DNA from: CAZTZL01 sp964537715
Lineage (GTDB): Bacteria; Zhuqueibacterota; QNDG01; DSAB01
Length of the DNA stretch: 64,000 nucleotides
Reading direction: 5' to 3'
Assembly (NCBI GenBank): GCA_964537715.1
Contig: CAZIAH010000004.1
Span: 15,615 to 79,614 of the forward strand
Every line of letters begins with the position of its first letter. The stretch's first letter is position 1. A program made the translations under genes and the position numbers. The notes under the pieces were generated by a model. It ran no database searches, was not told the origin of the DNA, and saw only the letters and a list, made by a program, of their open reading frames with translations. Shown here piece after piece: positions 50,255 to 58,471 of this stretch.

Positions 50255-50842
50255 CTATATCTCCCGCAAGGCCAGTCTCAGTGCCTTTTCAAGAGTCAAT
50301 GCTTCGTTTCCCCGGATGATTTTCTGGACTGCCTTCTGGGCCTGCGGACGTTTGTATCCGAGTGAAATCAGTGCGAGCACTGTCTCTTCTCCAATCGATT
50401 CCGCATCGGATGAAATTCCCTTTTCTTCTCTGTCGCTCTCCTCGCCGATTTTTTCCCGAAGTTCCAAGATGAGTCTCTCGGCTGTCTTTTTCCCGACACC
50501 GGGGGCCGAAGTCAGTGTCACTAGATCCTGTTTCGTGATTGCCCTCCTGAAATCGGAAGCTGAAATTCCCGAAAGAATTCCCTGTGCCACCCTGGGTCCG
50601 ATGCCGCTGACAGATATCAACAGCTGAAAAAGAGTTCTTTCCTCTTCTGTCGCAAACCCGAACAACTGGAGAATATCCTCTCTGACATGCAAATGGGTCA
50701 GAACATCGATTTCTTCTCCAGGTTCGCCGAACAATTTATAACTTGAAAACGGGATGGATATTTTGAACCCGACCCCGTGATTTTCGACAACGATATGGGT
50801 TGGCTTTTTAATGATTAGTTTGCCCCTGATCTGGTCTATCAT
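50255..50842 (-). CDS. ruvA: Holliday junction-binding protein RuvA
   Basis: 195 residues. The OB-fold N terminus has MIDQIRGKLIIKKPTHIVVENHGVGFKI and LTHLHVREDILQLFGF; two helix-hairpin-helix motifs follow (LLISVSGIGPRVAQGIL and LTSAPGVGKKTAERLILEL). The C-terminal domain that binds RuvB reads ALISLGYKRPQAQKAVQKI. The gene follows ruvC by 21 nt. Confidence 0.97.
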   Translation of the reverse strand: MIDQIRGKLIIKKPTHIVVENHGVGFKISIPFSSYKLFGEPGEEIDVLTHLHVREDILQLFGFATEEERTLFQLLISVSGIGPRVAQGILSGISASDFRRAITKQDLVTLTSAPGVGKKTAERLILELREKIGEESDREEKGISSDAESIGEETVLALISLGYKRPQAQKAVQKIIRGNEALTLEKALRLALREI

Positions 50843-50863
50843 GAATTTCGGTGCAATCCCATT

Positions 50864-51346
50864 TTATGATGAACAGTGTCTCAATCCGCAGCAAAGCGCA
50901 ACGGCCATCGCATCAGCCGCATCTTCTGACAACCCGGTCGCATCCAGATGAAGTAGATTGGCCACCATCCACTGAATCTGTTGTTTGGATGCATTCCCGT
51001 TTCCGCAAACAGCCTGTTTGACTTCCCGAGGGGCAAATTCGGTGACAGAAATTCCCAGATTGACAGCAGCCAAGAGAATAACGCCCCTGGCATGACCCAG
51101 TCGCAGTGTCGTTTTCGCATTTTGACTGACATACACTTCTTCAACTGCAACCACCTGAGGATTGGTTTGTTCTAAAAGAGTTGTGATTTCCTGATAAATT
51201 TGCTGTAACTGAATTTGGAAGGCGTATTTTTTATGAATCCGAATGACGCCGCAATCGACTGTTCTGGGTTTATCATTCTCAAAGTCGATGAGACCATATC
51301 CGATCAAAGTTGTTCCAGGATCGATTCCAAGTATCAAGCTCCCCAC
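50864..51346 (-). CDS. ruvC: Holliday junction resolvase RuvC
   Basis: 160 residues of the RNase H-like fold. The four acidic catalytic residues lie in LILGIDPGTTLIGYG (Asp), VAVEEVYVSQNAKTTLRLGHARG (Glu), and LSEDAADAMAVALC (two Asp). It cuts Holliday junctions after branch migration. The start is one base after the yebC stop. Confidence 0.97.
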   Translation of the reverse strand: MGSLILGIDPGTTLIGYGLIDFENDKPRTVDCGVIRIHKKYAFQIQLQQIYQEITTLLEQTNPQVVAVEEVYVSQNAKTTLRLGHARGVILLAAVNLGISVTEFAPREVKQAVCGNGNASKQQIQWMVANLLHLDATGLSEDAADAMAVALCCGLRHCSS

Positions 51347-51347
51347 A

Positions 51348-52088
51348 CTATTCCTTTAATTCTTTCTCATCGATATCAAAATTTGAATAAACCTGCTGGA
51401 CATCGTCCAACTCTTCCAGAGCCTCCAGCAATCTGACCACTTGCTCGGCATGTGATCCTTCGACTTTGACTGTTGTCTTTGGAATCATCGTAATTTCTTC
51501 GGAAACAATGGGAATATGGGCATCGCTTAATTTCTCTTTGACCTTGATAAAATCTTCCGGCAGGGTAACCACTTCATAGACATCCTCTTCAAGCGTAATA
51601 TCTGCCGCTCCGGCATCAATCACAAGATCCATGAGCTTTTCTTCTTCACAAGCCTGACGATTCACTGCGATCAGACCTTTCTTTTCAAAAATCCAGGAAA
51701 CACAGCCTACTTCACCTAAATTTCCCTGATGCTTTGTCAACAAATGCCTGACTTCCGATGTCGTTCGATTTGTGTTGTCCGTTAAGGTATCGATCATCAC
51801 GGCGACCCCTCCCGGTCCGTAGCCTTCATAGGTCTTCTCTTCATAAACCACACCGGGAAGTTCACCTGTCCCTTTTTTTATGGCTCGTTCAATATTGACT
51901 TGCGGCATGTTCGCAGCCTTGGCAGCCACCAAAGCGGTTCGCAACCGCGCATTGCTGTTTTCGTCTCCTCCTCCAAAACGCGCTGCTGCGGTAATCTCAC
52001 GGATCAATTTTGTAAAAACCTTTCCTCTTTCGGTATCCGCTTTCTCTTTTTTCCGCTTGATTGTACTCCATTTTGAATGTCCTGACAC
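51348..52088 (-). CDS. yebC: YebC/PmpR-family protein
   Basis: 246 residues. The family start SGHSKWSTIKRKKEKADTERGKVFTKLIREI is intact, with NMPQVNIERAIKKGTGELPGVVYEEKTYEGYGPGGVAVMIDTLTDN and the C-terminal EVVTLPEDFIKVKEKL. YebC proteins act as transcriptional regulators or, as shown for some members, assist ribosomes at stalls. The start codon is GTG at 52088, after GGAGGGA; no better ATG is in frame. It is the first gene of the 11-gene run and often adjoins ruvC in other bacteria. Confidence 0.95.
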   Translation of the reverse strand: MSGHSKWSTIKRKKEKADTERGKVFTKLIREITAAARFGGGDENSNARLRTALVAAKAANMPQVNIERAIKKGTGELPGVVYEEKTYEGYGPGGVAVMIDTLTDNTNRTTSEVRHLLTKHQGNLGEVGCVSWIFEKKGLIAVNRQACEEEKLMDLVIDAGAADITLEEDVYEVVTLPEDFIKVKEKLSDAHIPIVSEEITMIPKTTVKVEGSHAEQVVRLLEALEELDDVQQVYSNFDIDEKELKE

Positions 52089-52176
52089 ATTCCCTCCTCG
52101 TGCCTTAACTGCTTATAAATTTAAGCATTTTTTTCTTTTTTTCCAAATCGAAAATTTGCTCCTAATGAAATGAAAA

Positions 52177-52205
52177 AGCGATACGCCAATTTATAGCGTA
52201 TCGCT
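52177..52205 (-). terminator. Intrinsic terminator of the SPOR lipoprotein gene
   Basis: AGCGATACGC (52177-52186) pairs perfectly with GCGTATCGCT (52196-52205). On the minus strand TTTTTCATTTC follows. It lies 60 nt after the lipoprotein stop. Confidence 0.85.
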
Positions 52206-52264
52206 ATCATAATCCTAATTTTTTCAAAAAATTCTATACGAAATGAATCTGCTTCAGAATTTTA

Positions 52265-52789
52265 TCACAAATTTGATGTGTCCTCTTTTAATTGATAAAC
52301 TTTGGACGGTACAATCCAGGCATCCGGAAATCCATTCCTGAAAGCTTCCTTTTTCAGATCCTCAGCTTCTTTCCTGGTAGCACAATCTCCGATCCGAAGT
52401 TTATAATGCGGCGCCTCGAAAACTAGATAGACTCCGGTTTGAAATTTAAAAATCGCTTTTTTCTTTGCATCCCTGGCCTGGTTCTCATCGGTTGTAGCCA
52501 AAAGCTGCACGCGAAAACCCTGAATCATGCTTCCTTCATGAAGTGCCAGATCTTCTGAAGGCATCGGCTCGACAGGTTTTTCTCCGTTTTCTTCTGTCGG
52601 AGATTTTTCCTGGGGACTGACCACAATATCTTCCTCTTCAAGGCTTAAAGGATCGAAATCTTCGACATATTCTTTTCCCTTGGAAGATTTTTTCCTCGAT
52701 CCGGATTCAGATTTCCAGCCAAATTGCGAAGTCGAGCAGGAAACGATTAAAAAGAGTAAAAGAGCAACACAGCTTATTCTGTAATACAT
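52265..52789 (-). CDS. SPOR-domain lipoprotein
   Basis: 174 residues. A lipoprotein signal ends at Cys18 (LLFLIVSCSTSQ). Residues 20-90 are a low-complexity acidic/Lys-rich linker. The C-terminal part, about 92-165, is a SPOR domain (GFRVQLLATTDENQARDAKKKAI, GVYLVFEAPHYKLRIGDCATRKEAEDLKKEA), which binds denuded glycan strands at division sites. It probably resides in the outer membrane facing the periplasm. It stands alone upstream of yebC. Confidence 0.88.
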   Translation of the reverse strand: MYYRISCVALLLFLIVSCSTSQFGWKSESGSRKKSSKGKEYVEDFDPLSLEEEDIVVSPQEKSPTEENGEKPVEPMPSEDLALHEGSMIQGFRVQLLATTDENQARDAKKKAIFKFQTGVYLVFEAPHYKLRIGDCATRKEAEDLKKEAFRNGFPDAWIVPSKVYQLKEDTSNL

Positions 52790-52908
52790 AGCAAATTACC
52801 CACAATTAAAATGATTAAATAGAACATAAGAATATATAAAATAGAACATTCCAGTTCAAGTGGTTTTTTTGATCCAAAAACCAAAATTACAGGTTTCGTA
52901 AATATGAG

Positions 52909-52936
52909 TTGACAATTTAAATTTTTGTATTATATT
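52909..52936 (+). promoter_or_regulatory. Promoter of the FadL-like gene
   Basis: TTGACA, a 16 bp AT-only-rich spacer and TATATT lie about 120 nt upstream of the start. The leader contains GATAG/CTATC and AAGTA/TACTT hairpins and two purine-rich stretches (GGGAGGTGA at 52978 and AGGGAGGGG at 53048); only the second sits before a start codon. Confidence 0.6.
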
Positions 52937-53058
52937 TATATATTAATTACAGGGATAAATTGAGTGATTTTCATAAGGGAGGTGATAGTTCTATCCGACG
53001 TATAGATACAAGTAATTTACTTCCCAATTCATCCATATTAAAAACCAGGGAGGGGAAA

Positions 53059-54633
53059 ATGATCCGTAAATTGTCCATTTTAATTACTCTATTCATTTTC
53101 ACACTCATCATCACGACAAATCTTTTTGCAAGCAATGGTACACAAATCGGAACAGTGGGTGCGAGATCGACGGCGATGGGAAGCTGTTTCCGGGGATTGG
53201 CCGATGACTGGAGCGCAGTCTATTACAATCCCGCCGGTCTGACCCAGCTTGAGGGATTGACTATTGGAGTGTCCAACGGTTTTATCATGCCGAGAGGAAA
53301 TTACACTCCATTTACTTATCCAAACGATCTGACTATCCCAAGTTTGCCGTTCAATGGCATGTACTCATGGCAGGAAAGAGAGCTCAGCCCCAAAACATTT
53401 TTGGTTCCTTCTTTGTCCATCTTTTATAAATTTGCGGACAAGTATACTGTTGGAATAGGTGTCTATGCTCCATTCGGTCTGGGCGCCGAATTCGACATAT
53501 TCAAGGAACCATCCGGTTACAGAAACGGAACATACAATCCACTGGACAGTTTATTTCATCCGGCTGCAAAAGCGATATCCAAGGATAAGGAAACCTATAG
53601 TGATCATCAGGTCATCAATATCCAGCCCACTTTTGCAATGCAGGTCACCGAAAAACTTTCCGTGGGTTTGGGTGCAAGCTACATTTCAGGCAAAATGGCT
53701 ATTGATCAGCTGAAGCTTCCGCTCAATCCTCTAATTTCTGTCTGGGCGGATCCCAACTACGCGGCACTCACAGGACCACTGGGAGCACTGAGCCAGGATC
53801 AAAGCCACCTCATTGTCGAGAACAATCTTGATGGTGATGGGACTGCGATCGGCGTGAATATCGGCGTTCATTATAAATTTTCAGACAAATTTTCAGCCGG
53901 TCTTTCTGCCCGCTACTGCACCGATTTAAAACTGGAAGGCACCATGGTTCAAACCCAGGCCATGCCGGGAGATTCGCTTAAATTTCAAACACTGAGTGCC
54001 ATGATCCAAGGTGCTCAGCTCGACACTACTTCTGCACTGCGTCCGTTTATTCCTCTACTTCAACAGGCCCAGGCGCTCTTTTCCGGTCAAAATGTGACTG
54101 AAGAATACGATGTCAAAGCCGATCTACCGCTGCCGCTGACCGTTGGCGGAGGCGTCGCCTATAAGCCGAGCTCAAAACTCACATTGACTGCGGATGTTTC
54201 ATTCACCAACTGGGCGAGTTGGGATGAAATTGTTGTCGAAAAAACCGCTACCGGTGAACAGGATACGATGAAAGAGGATTGGAAAAACACGATCGAATTC
54301 GGTTTCGGCGTCGAATACCTGGCTGTAGAAAGCGAATCGAGCAATCTGTATATCCGGGGTGGCTTCTACACAGTAGGAACTCCTTCTCCGGATGCAACCA
54401 TGAATCCAACAATTCTCGATCCGAATCAACGTTATGTCATTACCGGTGGATTGGGATTGGATCTGGGCAAAGTCAATTTGGATCTGGCCGCAGAATATGT
54501 GCTGTTTCCTGAAAAGATCATCCATGACGACGCATATGTGTTCAACAAAACGCATTACTACGCCGAAAATTATGCCGGAATCTATGATTTAAAATCGTGG
54601 GTTATTACACTGGGGGCCTCGATCGGGCTATAA
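53059..54633 (+). CDS. FadL/OmpP1-type outer membrane transport protein
   Basis: About 524 residues from MIRKLSILITLFIFTLIITT, a signal peptide ending near LFASNG. The mature N terminus, GTVGARSTAMGSCFRGLADDWSAVYYNPAGLTQLEG, has the NPAG motif of the FadL hatch. The rest alternates as a beta-barrel (YKFADKYTVGIGVYAPFGLGAEF, LSVGLGASYISGKM, KFSAGLSARYCTD) and ends LGASIGL. FadL porins admit long-chain fatty acids and other hydrophobic compounds. The start follows AGGGAGGGGAAA; an upstream TTG frame start at 52960 is rejected. A bidirectional terminator follows. Confidence 0.92.
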   Translation: MIRKLSILITLFIFTLIITTNLFASNGTQIGTVGARSTAMGSCFRGLADDWSAVYYNPAGLTQLEGLTIGVSNGFIMPRGNYTPFTYPNDLTIPSLPFNGMYSWQERELSPKTFLVPSLSIFYKFADKYTVGIGVYAPFGLGAEFDIFKEPSGYRNGTYNPLDSLFHPAAKAISKDKETYSDHQVINIQPTFAMQVTEKLSVGLGASYISGKMAIDQLKLPLNPLISVWADPNYAALTGPLGALSQDQSHLIVENNLDGDGTAIGVNIGVHYKFSDKFSAGLSARYCTDLKLEGTMVQTQAMPGDSLKFQTLSAMIQGAQLDTTSALRPFIPLLQQAQALFSGQNVTEEYDVKADLPLPLTVGGGVAYKPSSKLTLTADVSFTNWASWDEIVVEKTATGEQDTMKEDWKNTIEFGFGVEYLAVESESSNLYIRGGFYTVGTPSPDATMNPTILDPNQRYVITGGLGLDLGKVNLDLAAEYVLFPEKIIHDDAYVFNKTHYYAENYAGIYDLKSWVITLGASIGL

Positions 54634-54659
54634 AATCATACGGATTAGATACTGAAACA

Positions 54660-54692
54660 AAAAGCCAGGACAGTTCAGTCCTGGCTTTTTTA
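54660..54692. terminator. Bidirectional intrinsic terminator between convergent genes
   Basis: GCCAGGAC (54664-54671) and GTCCTGGC (54678-54685) form a perfect stem with loop AGTTCA. It is flanked by AAAAA on the left and TTTTTTTATTTT on the right, so it can end both the porin transcript and the convergent secreted-protein transcript. Confidence 0.92.
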
Positions 54693-54720
54693 TTTTCCTT
54701 GTAGTTTAAAAATTTTTTCT

Positions 54721-57700
54721 TCATCTCAGTAAAATCATTTTCCTCTCACTGACGAAACCGTTCACATCGATACCGAATAAATATATTCCAGAAGCCACAT
54801 ATTTGCCGTTGTGATCTTTTCCATCCCAGACGATTTGATGATATCCGGCGTGCATCCATTCATTGATCAGTATCCGAACGCACCTTCCGCATACATTATA
54901 CACCGAAAGTCGAACTCTCCCCGGTTTGGGCAACTGATACCGAATCACCGTTTCAGGATTGAACGGATTGGGGAAATTCTGGGACAAACCATACGTTTTG
55001 GGTAACTGATTTTCATCCGATTCAACTCCTGTGGAAACCACATTGATTTGAAAATCCCGATCGCATCTCACATTATCATCGAGCGGAGGTCTGGCATCTT
55101 TCGCGATCACACGCCACCAATAGGTTCCCAGGGCCGGTGTATTGAGAATAAGAGAAGTATCTCTCCTTGATTCAACAACCACAACGGGATTTGAAAATTG
55201 TTTGTTCGTACTCAAATAGAAATTATAGAAAATCGAATCGTTTGGATCGACATTTTTCGAAGATTCCCAGACAAATTCAATCGACCAGTTTCCGACATAA
55301 CAATCCATGCTGTCCGACGGAGCCAATAGTTCAAAGGAGCCCGGAGGATCATCCTGAGACAAAACAGTCACCTGGAATGTATCCGTATCGAACAATTCGT
55401 ATGGATCCGTCACCTTCAGAATCACATTTTCAACTCCCCACCAGTTTGGAGCAAGAGTGAGTCTGTATTTTTCTGTAAGCGTATCCACGGCCCCCTGAAT
55501 ATGCGGCGCTCCCTCAAAACTGAAGTTGAGTAATTTCAAGGGATCGCTCGGATCATTCACATATTCGCTCAGCCATTCGAAAGAACGCTCAAATACCTCA
55601 TCCTCCATGAGTATGATATCAGGCATGTTCTCCACGACAGGAGGACGCTGGGGCGTATAAAAATTCGCAGTCAGTTTCATGGGACCATTTACAACAACCT
55701 GAATGGCGGAATTCGTATTAATTATATCACCGCTCCATCCGATAAAGGTATAATTCGGATCAGACGAAGAGGCCGTCAACTGAACCTGGGTTCCCAAATC
55801 GTACCACGGACCCGGAGGCGTTTTTTGAACCTGAATAACCGGTATATAAGAAGGCGAATATCCGGCCTGAAGTGAAAATTGAGGCATCCACTGTACCTTT
55901 TCCTGAATCGGACCCTCAACATTGATTTGCAGTGTGCGGTCATTGCTGGTAACGGAACCCTCACCCGTACCCATCCATCCGTCAAAGCGCTGCCGTACCT
56001 CGCTGTTGATTTCAACAAGAGTGTCCACCGAAATCGTAGCCGTGCTGTTTTCTATATACCAATTCTCACCTGAGGGACTCCCGTAATCGGAAACAATGTC
56101 AAGAAAGTGGCTTGCCTGGAAATAGGCAGTATAGGAAACCGGATTGCTCGGAACAGTAATATTGTGAATTCTTTCTCTACCATCGCTCCAATGGTTGAAT
56201 GTCTGAATCGTACCCGTACTGCTGTCTCCCTGCGATTCCGTAACCCCTAGTGTTTTTGTAATATTTGGAACCCAGTCAAACATAACAGGCGCGATATAAA
56301 TTGTACTGTTCACCGTGACACTAAGACCTGAAGGTGAAGTATTGATCATCACATTGCCCTGGCCCTGATTGAAATAGGCAACCGCTTCTTTTGGACCGTC
56401 CATAAATAATGTCAGAGGATTGAAGTTGCCGCTTGCATCTCCCCCCCAGTATGAAAAGACATAACTGCTATCCCCATTACCCACGGCAGTCAGCAAAACG
56501 GATTCATTCTGATTCACCCAGCCCTGTGCAGGAGATACCGTTCCGCCATCAACAGGATCGCTCAGCGTGGAAAAAGCATATTGATGGTTCCAAAAAGCCT
56601 CTTCCTCAACAGGACCCAACATGAGAAAACTGTGGTTGGACTCTGTACCGTTATAGCCGTATTGATCCGAACTGCTCCACCGGTCAAAAACAAACCGTTC
56701 GTCGCTGTCGGTCTGAACTACGGTATCGATTGAAAAAGTGACCCACGATCTTTCATTATACCAGGCCGACAATTTCGGATTTCCCCTATCTTGCGGAGAA
56801 TCCAAAGCAAGATAGTATTGTTTTTGCCATTGAACCTTCTCGGTAACCGGCTCATCAGAAATATAGAACGTAGCAGGATTGCCTGTGCCGGTATACGAAT
56901 TCTTCCCGGATCCGACCCATCCCTGAAACAGATGGCGTGTCGTCCCAAGCGGATCAATGACACTAACATCGATACCGATATCCACCCGTGCACCGGATTG
57001 ATACCACCCTTCTCCGCTCACATTGGTCCCGATATCTTCGTCATCAATCTCCACACGATATTCTGTTTGATAATATGCGATGTACGTTGTTTGTGAGGCA
57101 GGTCCGATGATGGTGTGGATTCTCGTTTCCTCATCGCTCCAGTGATTGAAACCGTAACGTATTCCGATGGAACCGGATTGAATCTCCGGAGCCTCAATGG
57201 TATAAAGTGAATCCGGCATGAGATACAGTGTGAAAGGCGTCGTATAGGTCAGATTGCCCACGACAATTTGGAATCCCGTTTTGGGCTGGCTCTGGAAAGT
57301 AACGGCGATCCCTTGTTCGATATGGACAACTGCTTTGCTCGTATCCTGAGCCAGATCGTCATCGGTCACCCGTAAATAAACGGTGTACGTCCCCGTTGAG
57401 GAATAGGTTTTTTGAGGATTTTGGTCGTTGAAAACATCGTATTGCCCATCGCCATTCAAATCCCAGTCATAATTGAACGTATCGTCTGCTCCGGGGTCGG
57501 TCGCCTTTCCTGAAAACTGCACAGGCTGTTGAATGATCCCATAATAGGGACCGCCGGCATCGGCCGTTGGCGGAAGATTAGACACGACAACGTAAAGACT
57601 ATCCACACCATCGTCATCACCATCATTGACGGTAAGTTTAACCTTGAAAGTACCGTTGTCACGATAAACATGGCTGACATCTTTTCCCAAACCACTTTGG

Positions 57701-58449
57701 CCGTCGCCGAAATTCCAGGAATAAACATGAACGTCCAGCACCCCTGGATCAAAGACGGATCCGCTAAACGAAACAGATGCCCCTTCATTGGCTGTTTTGT
57801 CATTTCCGGCCTGCACCACCGGCGCAATATTCGAAACGGTCGCTGTCGTGGATTTGGTATCATCATCTCCGCTGTCGCTCGAAACGGTCAAAGTCACAGT
57901 ATACGTCCCGTCATCCTGGTAGGTGTGACTCGGACGAACTCCCGTGCCGGTGCTGCCATCACCAAAATCCCAGACGAAGGAACTGACAATCCCCACGGAA
58001 AGCGACCCATCAAATGCAATCAGCGAACCCTCGGAACCATAATAGGGTCCGCCGGGCTTTGCTCTGGCAGGTCCCAGCGGCACTTGAAGATCGCATCGCC
58101 GGACACCTTTGATCCAGTGATTGTCCCCAGACACAACAAGTGCGGAATCTTCATTGATCTCGAAGAAAATGGACTCATTCGCGAGGGCACCGTCCTTCAC
58201 GGCCGTCGAGGGGTCGTCCCCGGGAACATGAATGCTGTAATATCCGTTGGATACAACATAAGCGCGAGCCAGATAATTTCCGGATGCATCGTATGCATCC
58301 ACAACATCTCCACTATTGACCATCCGGTCCAAATATTGGGCGGATCCCCAAAAATCACAAAATTCCTGTGCAAATGCTGGAGCAGTAATTATCTGACCAG
58401 CCAAAACGAAAAACAGGATGGCGATTTTTTTATAAGAAACAGATTTCAT
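54721..58449 (-). CDS. Secreted PKD and InlB-type repeat protein with type IX-like sorting domain
   Basis: 1242 residues from MKSVSYKKIAILFFVLAG, a signal peptide ending near PAFAQE. A ~95-residue N-terminal module follows (FCDFWGS, SGDVVDAYDASGNYLAR, YYSIHVPGDDPSTAVKDGA, CDLQV) that recurs in the neighbouring protein. Three PKD domains occupy about 130-385 (SFVWDFGDGSTGTG, YSWNFGDGQSG, NYDWDLNGDGQYDV). About 385-925 holds divergent InlB/Listeria-Bacteroides repeats (FNHWSDEETRIHTI, FSYWGGDASGN, FIGWSGDIINTNS). An Ig/fibronectin part precedes the C-terminal sorting domain (GLSQNFPNPFNPETVIRYQL, SERKMILLR). It is likely surface-bound or released. Adhesion or matrix binding is inferred. It is eight nt or so after the cohesin-like gene; an alternative TTG start is at 58464. 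Confidence 0.88.
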   Translation of the reverse strand: MKSVSYKKIAILFFVLAGQIITAPAFAQEFCDFWGSAQYLDRMVNSGDVVDAYDASGNYLARAYVVSNGYYSIHVPGDDPSTAVKDGALANESIFFEINEDSALVVSGDNHWIKGVRRCDLQVPLGPARAKPGGPYYGSEGSLIAFDGSLSVGIVSSFVWDFGDGSTGTGVRPSHTYQDDGTYTVTLTVSSDSGDDDTKSTTATVSNIAPVVQAGNDKTANEGASVSFSGSVFDPGVLDVHVYSWNFGDGQSGLGKDVSHVYRDNGTFKVKLTVNDGDDDGVDSLYVVVSNLPPTADAGGPYYGIIQQPVQFSGKATDPGADDTFNYDWDLNGDGQYDVFNDQNPQKTYSSTGTYTVYLRVTDDDLAQDTSKAVVHIEQGIAVTFQSQPKTGFQIVVGNLTYTTPFTLYLMPDSLYTIEAPEIQSGSIGIRYGFNHWSDEETRIHTIIGPASQTTYIAYYQTEYRVEIDDEDIGTNVSGEGWYQSGARVDIGIDVSVIDPLGTTRHLFQGWVGSGKNSYTGTGNPATFYISDEPVTEKVQWQKQYYLALDSPQDRGNPKLSAWYNERSWVTFSIDTVVQTDSDERFVFDRWSSSDQYGYNGTESNHSFLMLGPVEEEAFWNHQYAFSTLSDPVDGGTVSPAQGWVNQNESVLLTAVGNGDSSYVFSYWGGDASGNFNPLTLFMDGPKEAVAYFNQGQGNVMINTSPSGLSVTVNSTIYIAPVMFDWVPNITKTLGVTESQGDSSTGTIQTFNHWSDGRERIHNITVPSNPVSYTAYFQASHFLDIVSDYGSPSGENWYIENSTATISVDTLVEINSEVRQRFDGWMGTGEGSVTSNDRTLQINVEGPIQEKVQWMPQFSLQAGYSPSYIPVIQVQKTPPGPWYDLGTQVQLTASSSDPNYTFIGWSGDIINTNSAIQVVVNGPMKLTANFYTPQRPPVVENMPDIILMEDEVFERSFEWLSEYVNDPSDPLKLLNFSFEGAPHIQGAVDTLTEKYRLTLAPNWWGVENVILKVTDPYELFDTDTFQVTVLSQDDPPGSFELLAPSDSMDCYVGNWSIEFVWESSKNVDPNDSIFYNFYLSTNKQFSNPVVVVESRRDTSLILNTPALGTYWWRVIAKDARPPLDDNVRCDRDFQINVVSTGVESDENQLPKTYGLSQNFPNPFNPETVIRYQLPKPGRVRLSVYNVCGRCVRILINEWMHAGYHQIVWDGKDHNGKYVASGIYLFGIDVNGFVSERKMILLR

Positions 58450-58471
58450 AATCGAAGCAGTCAAATCGTGT

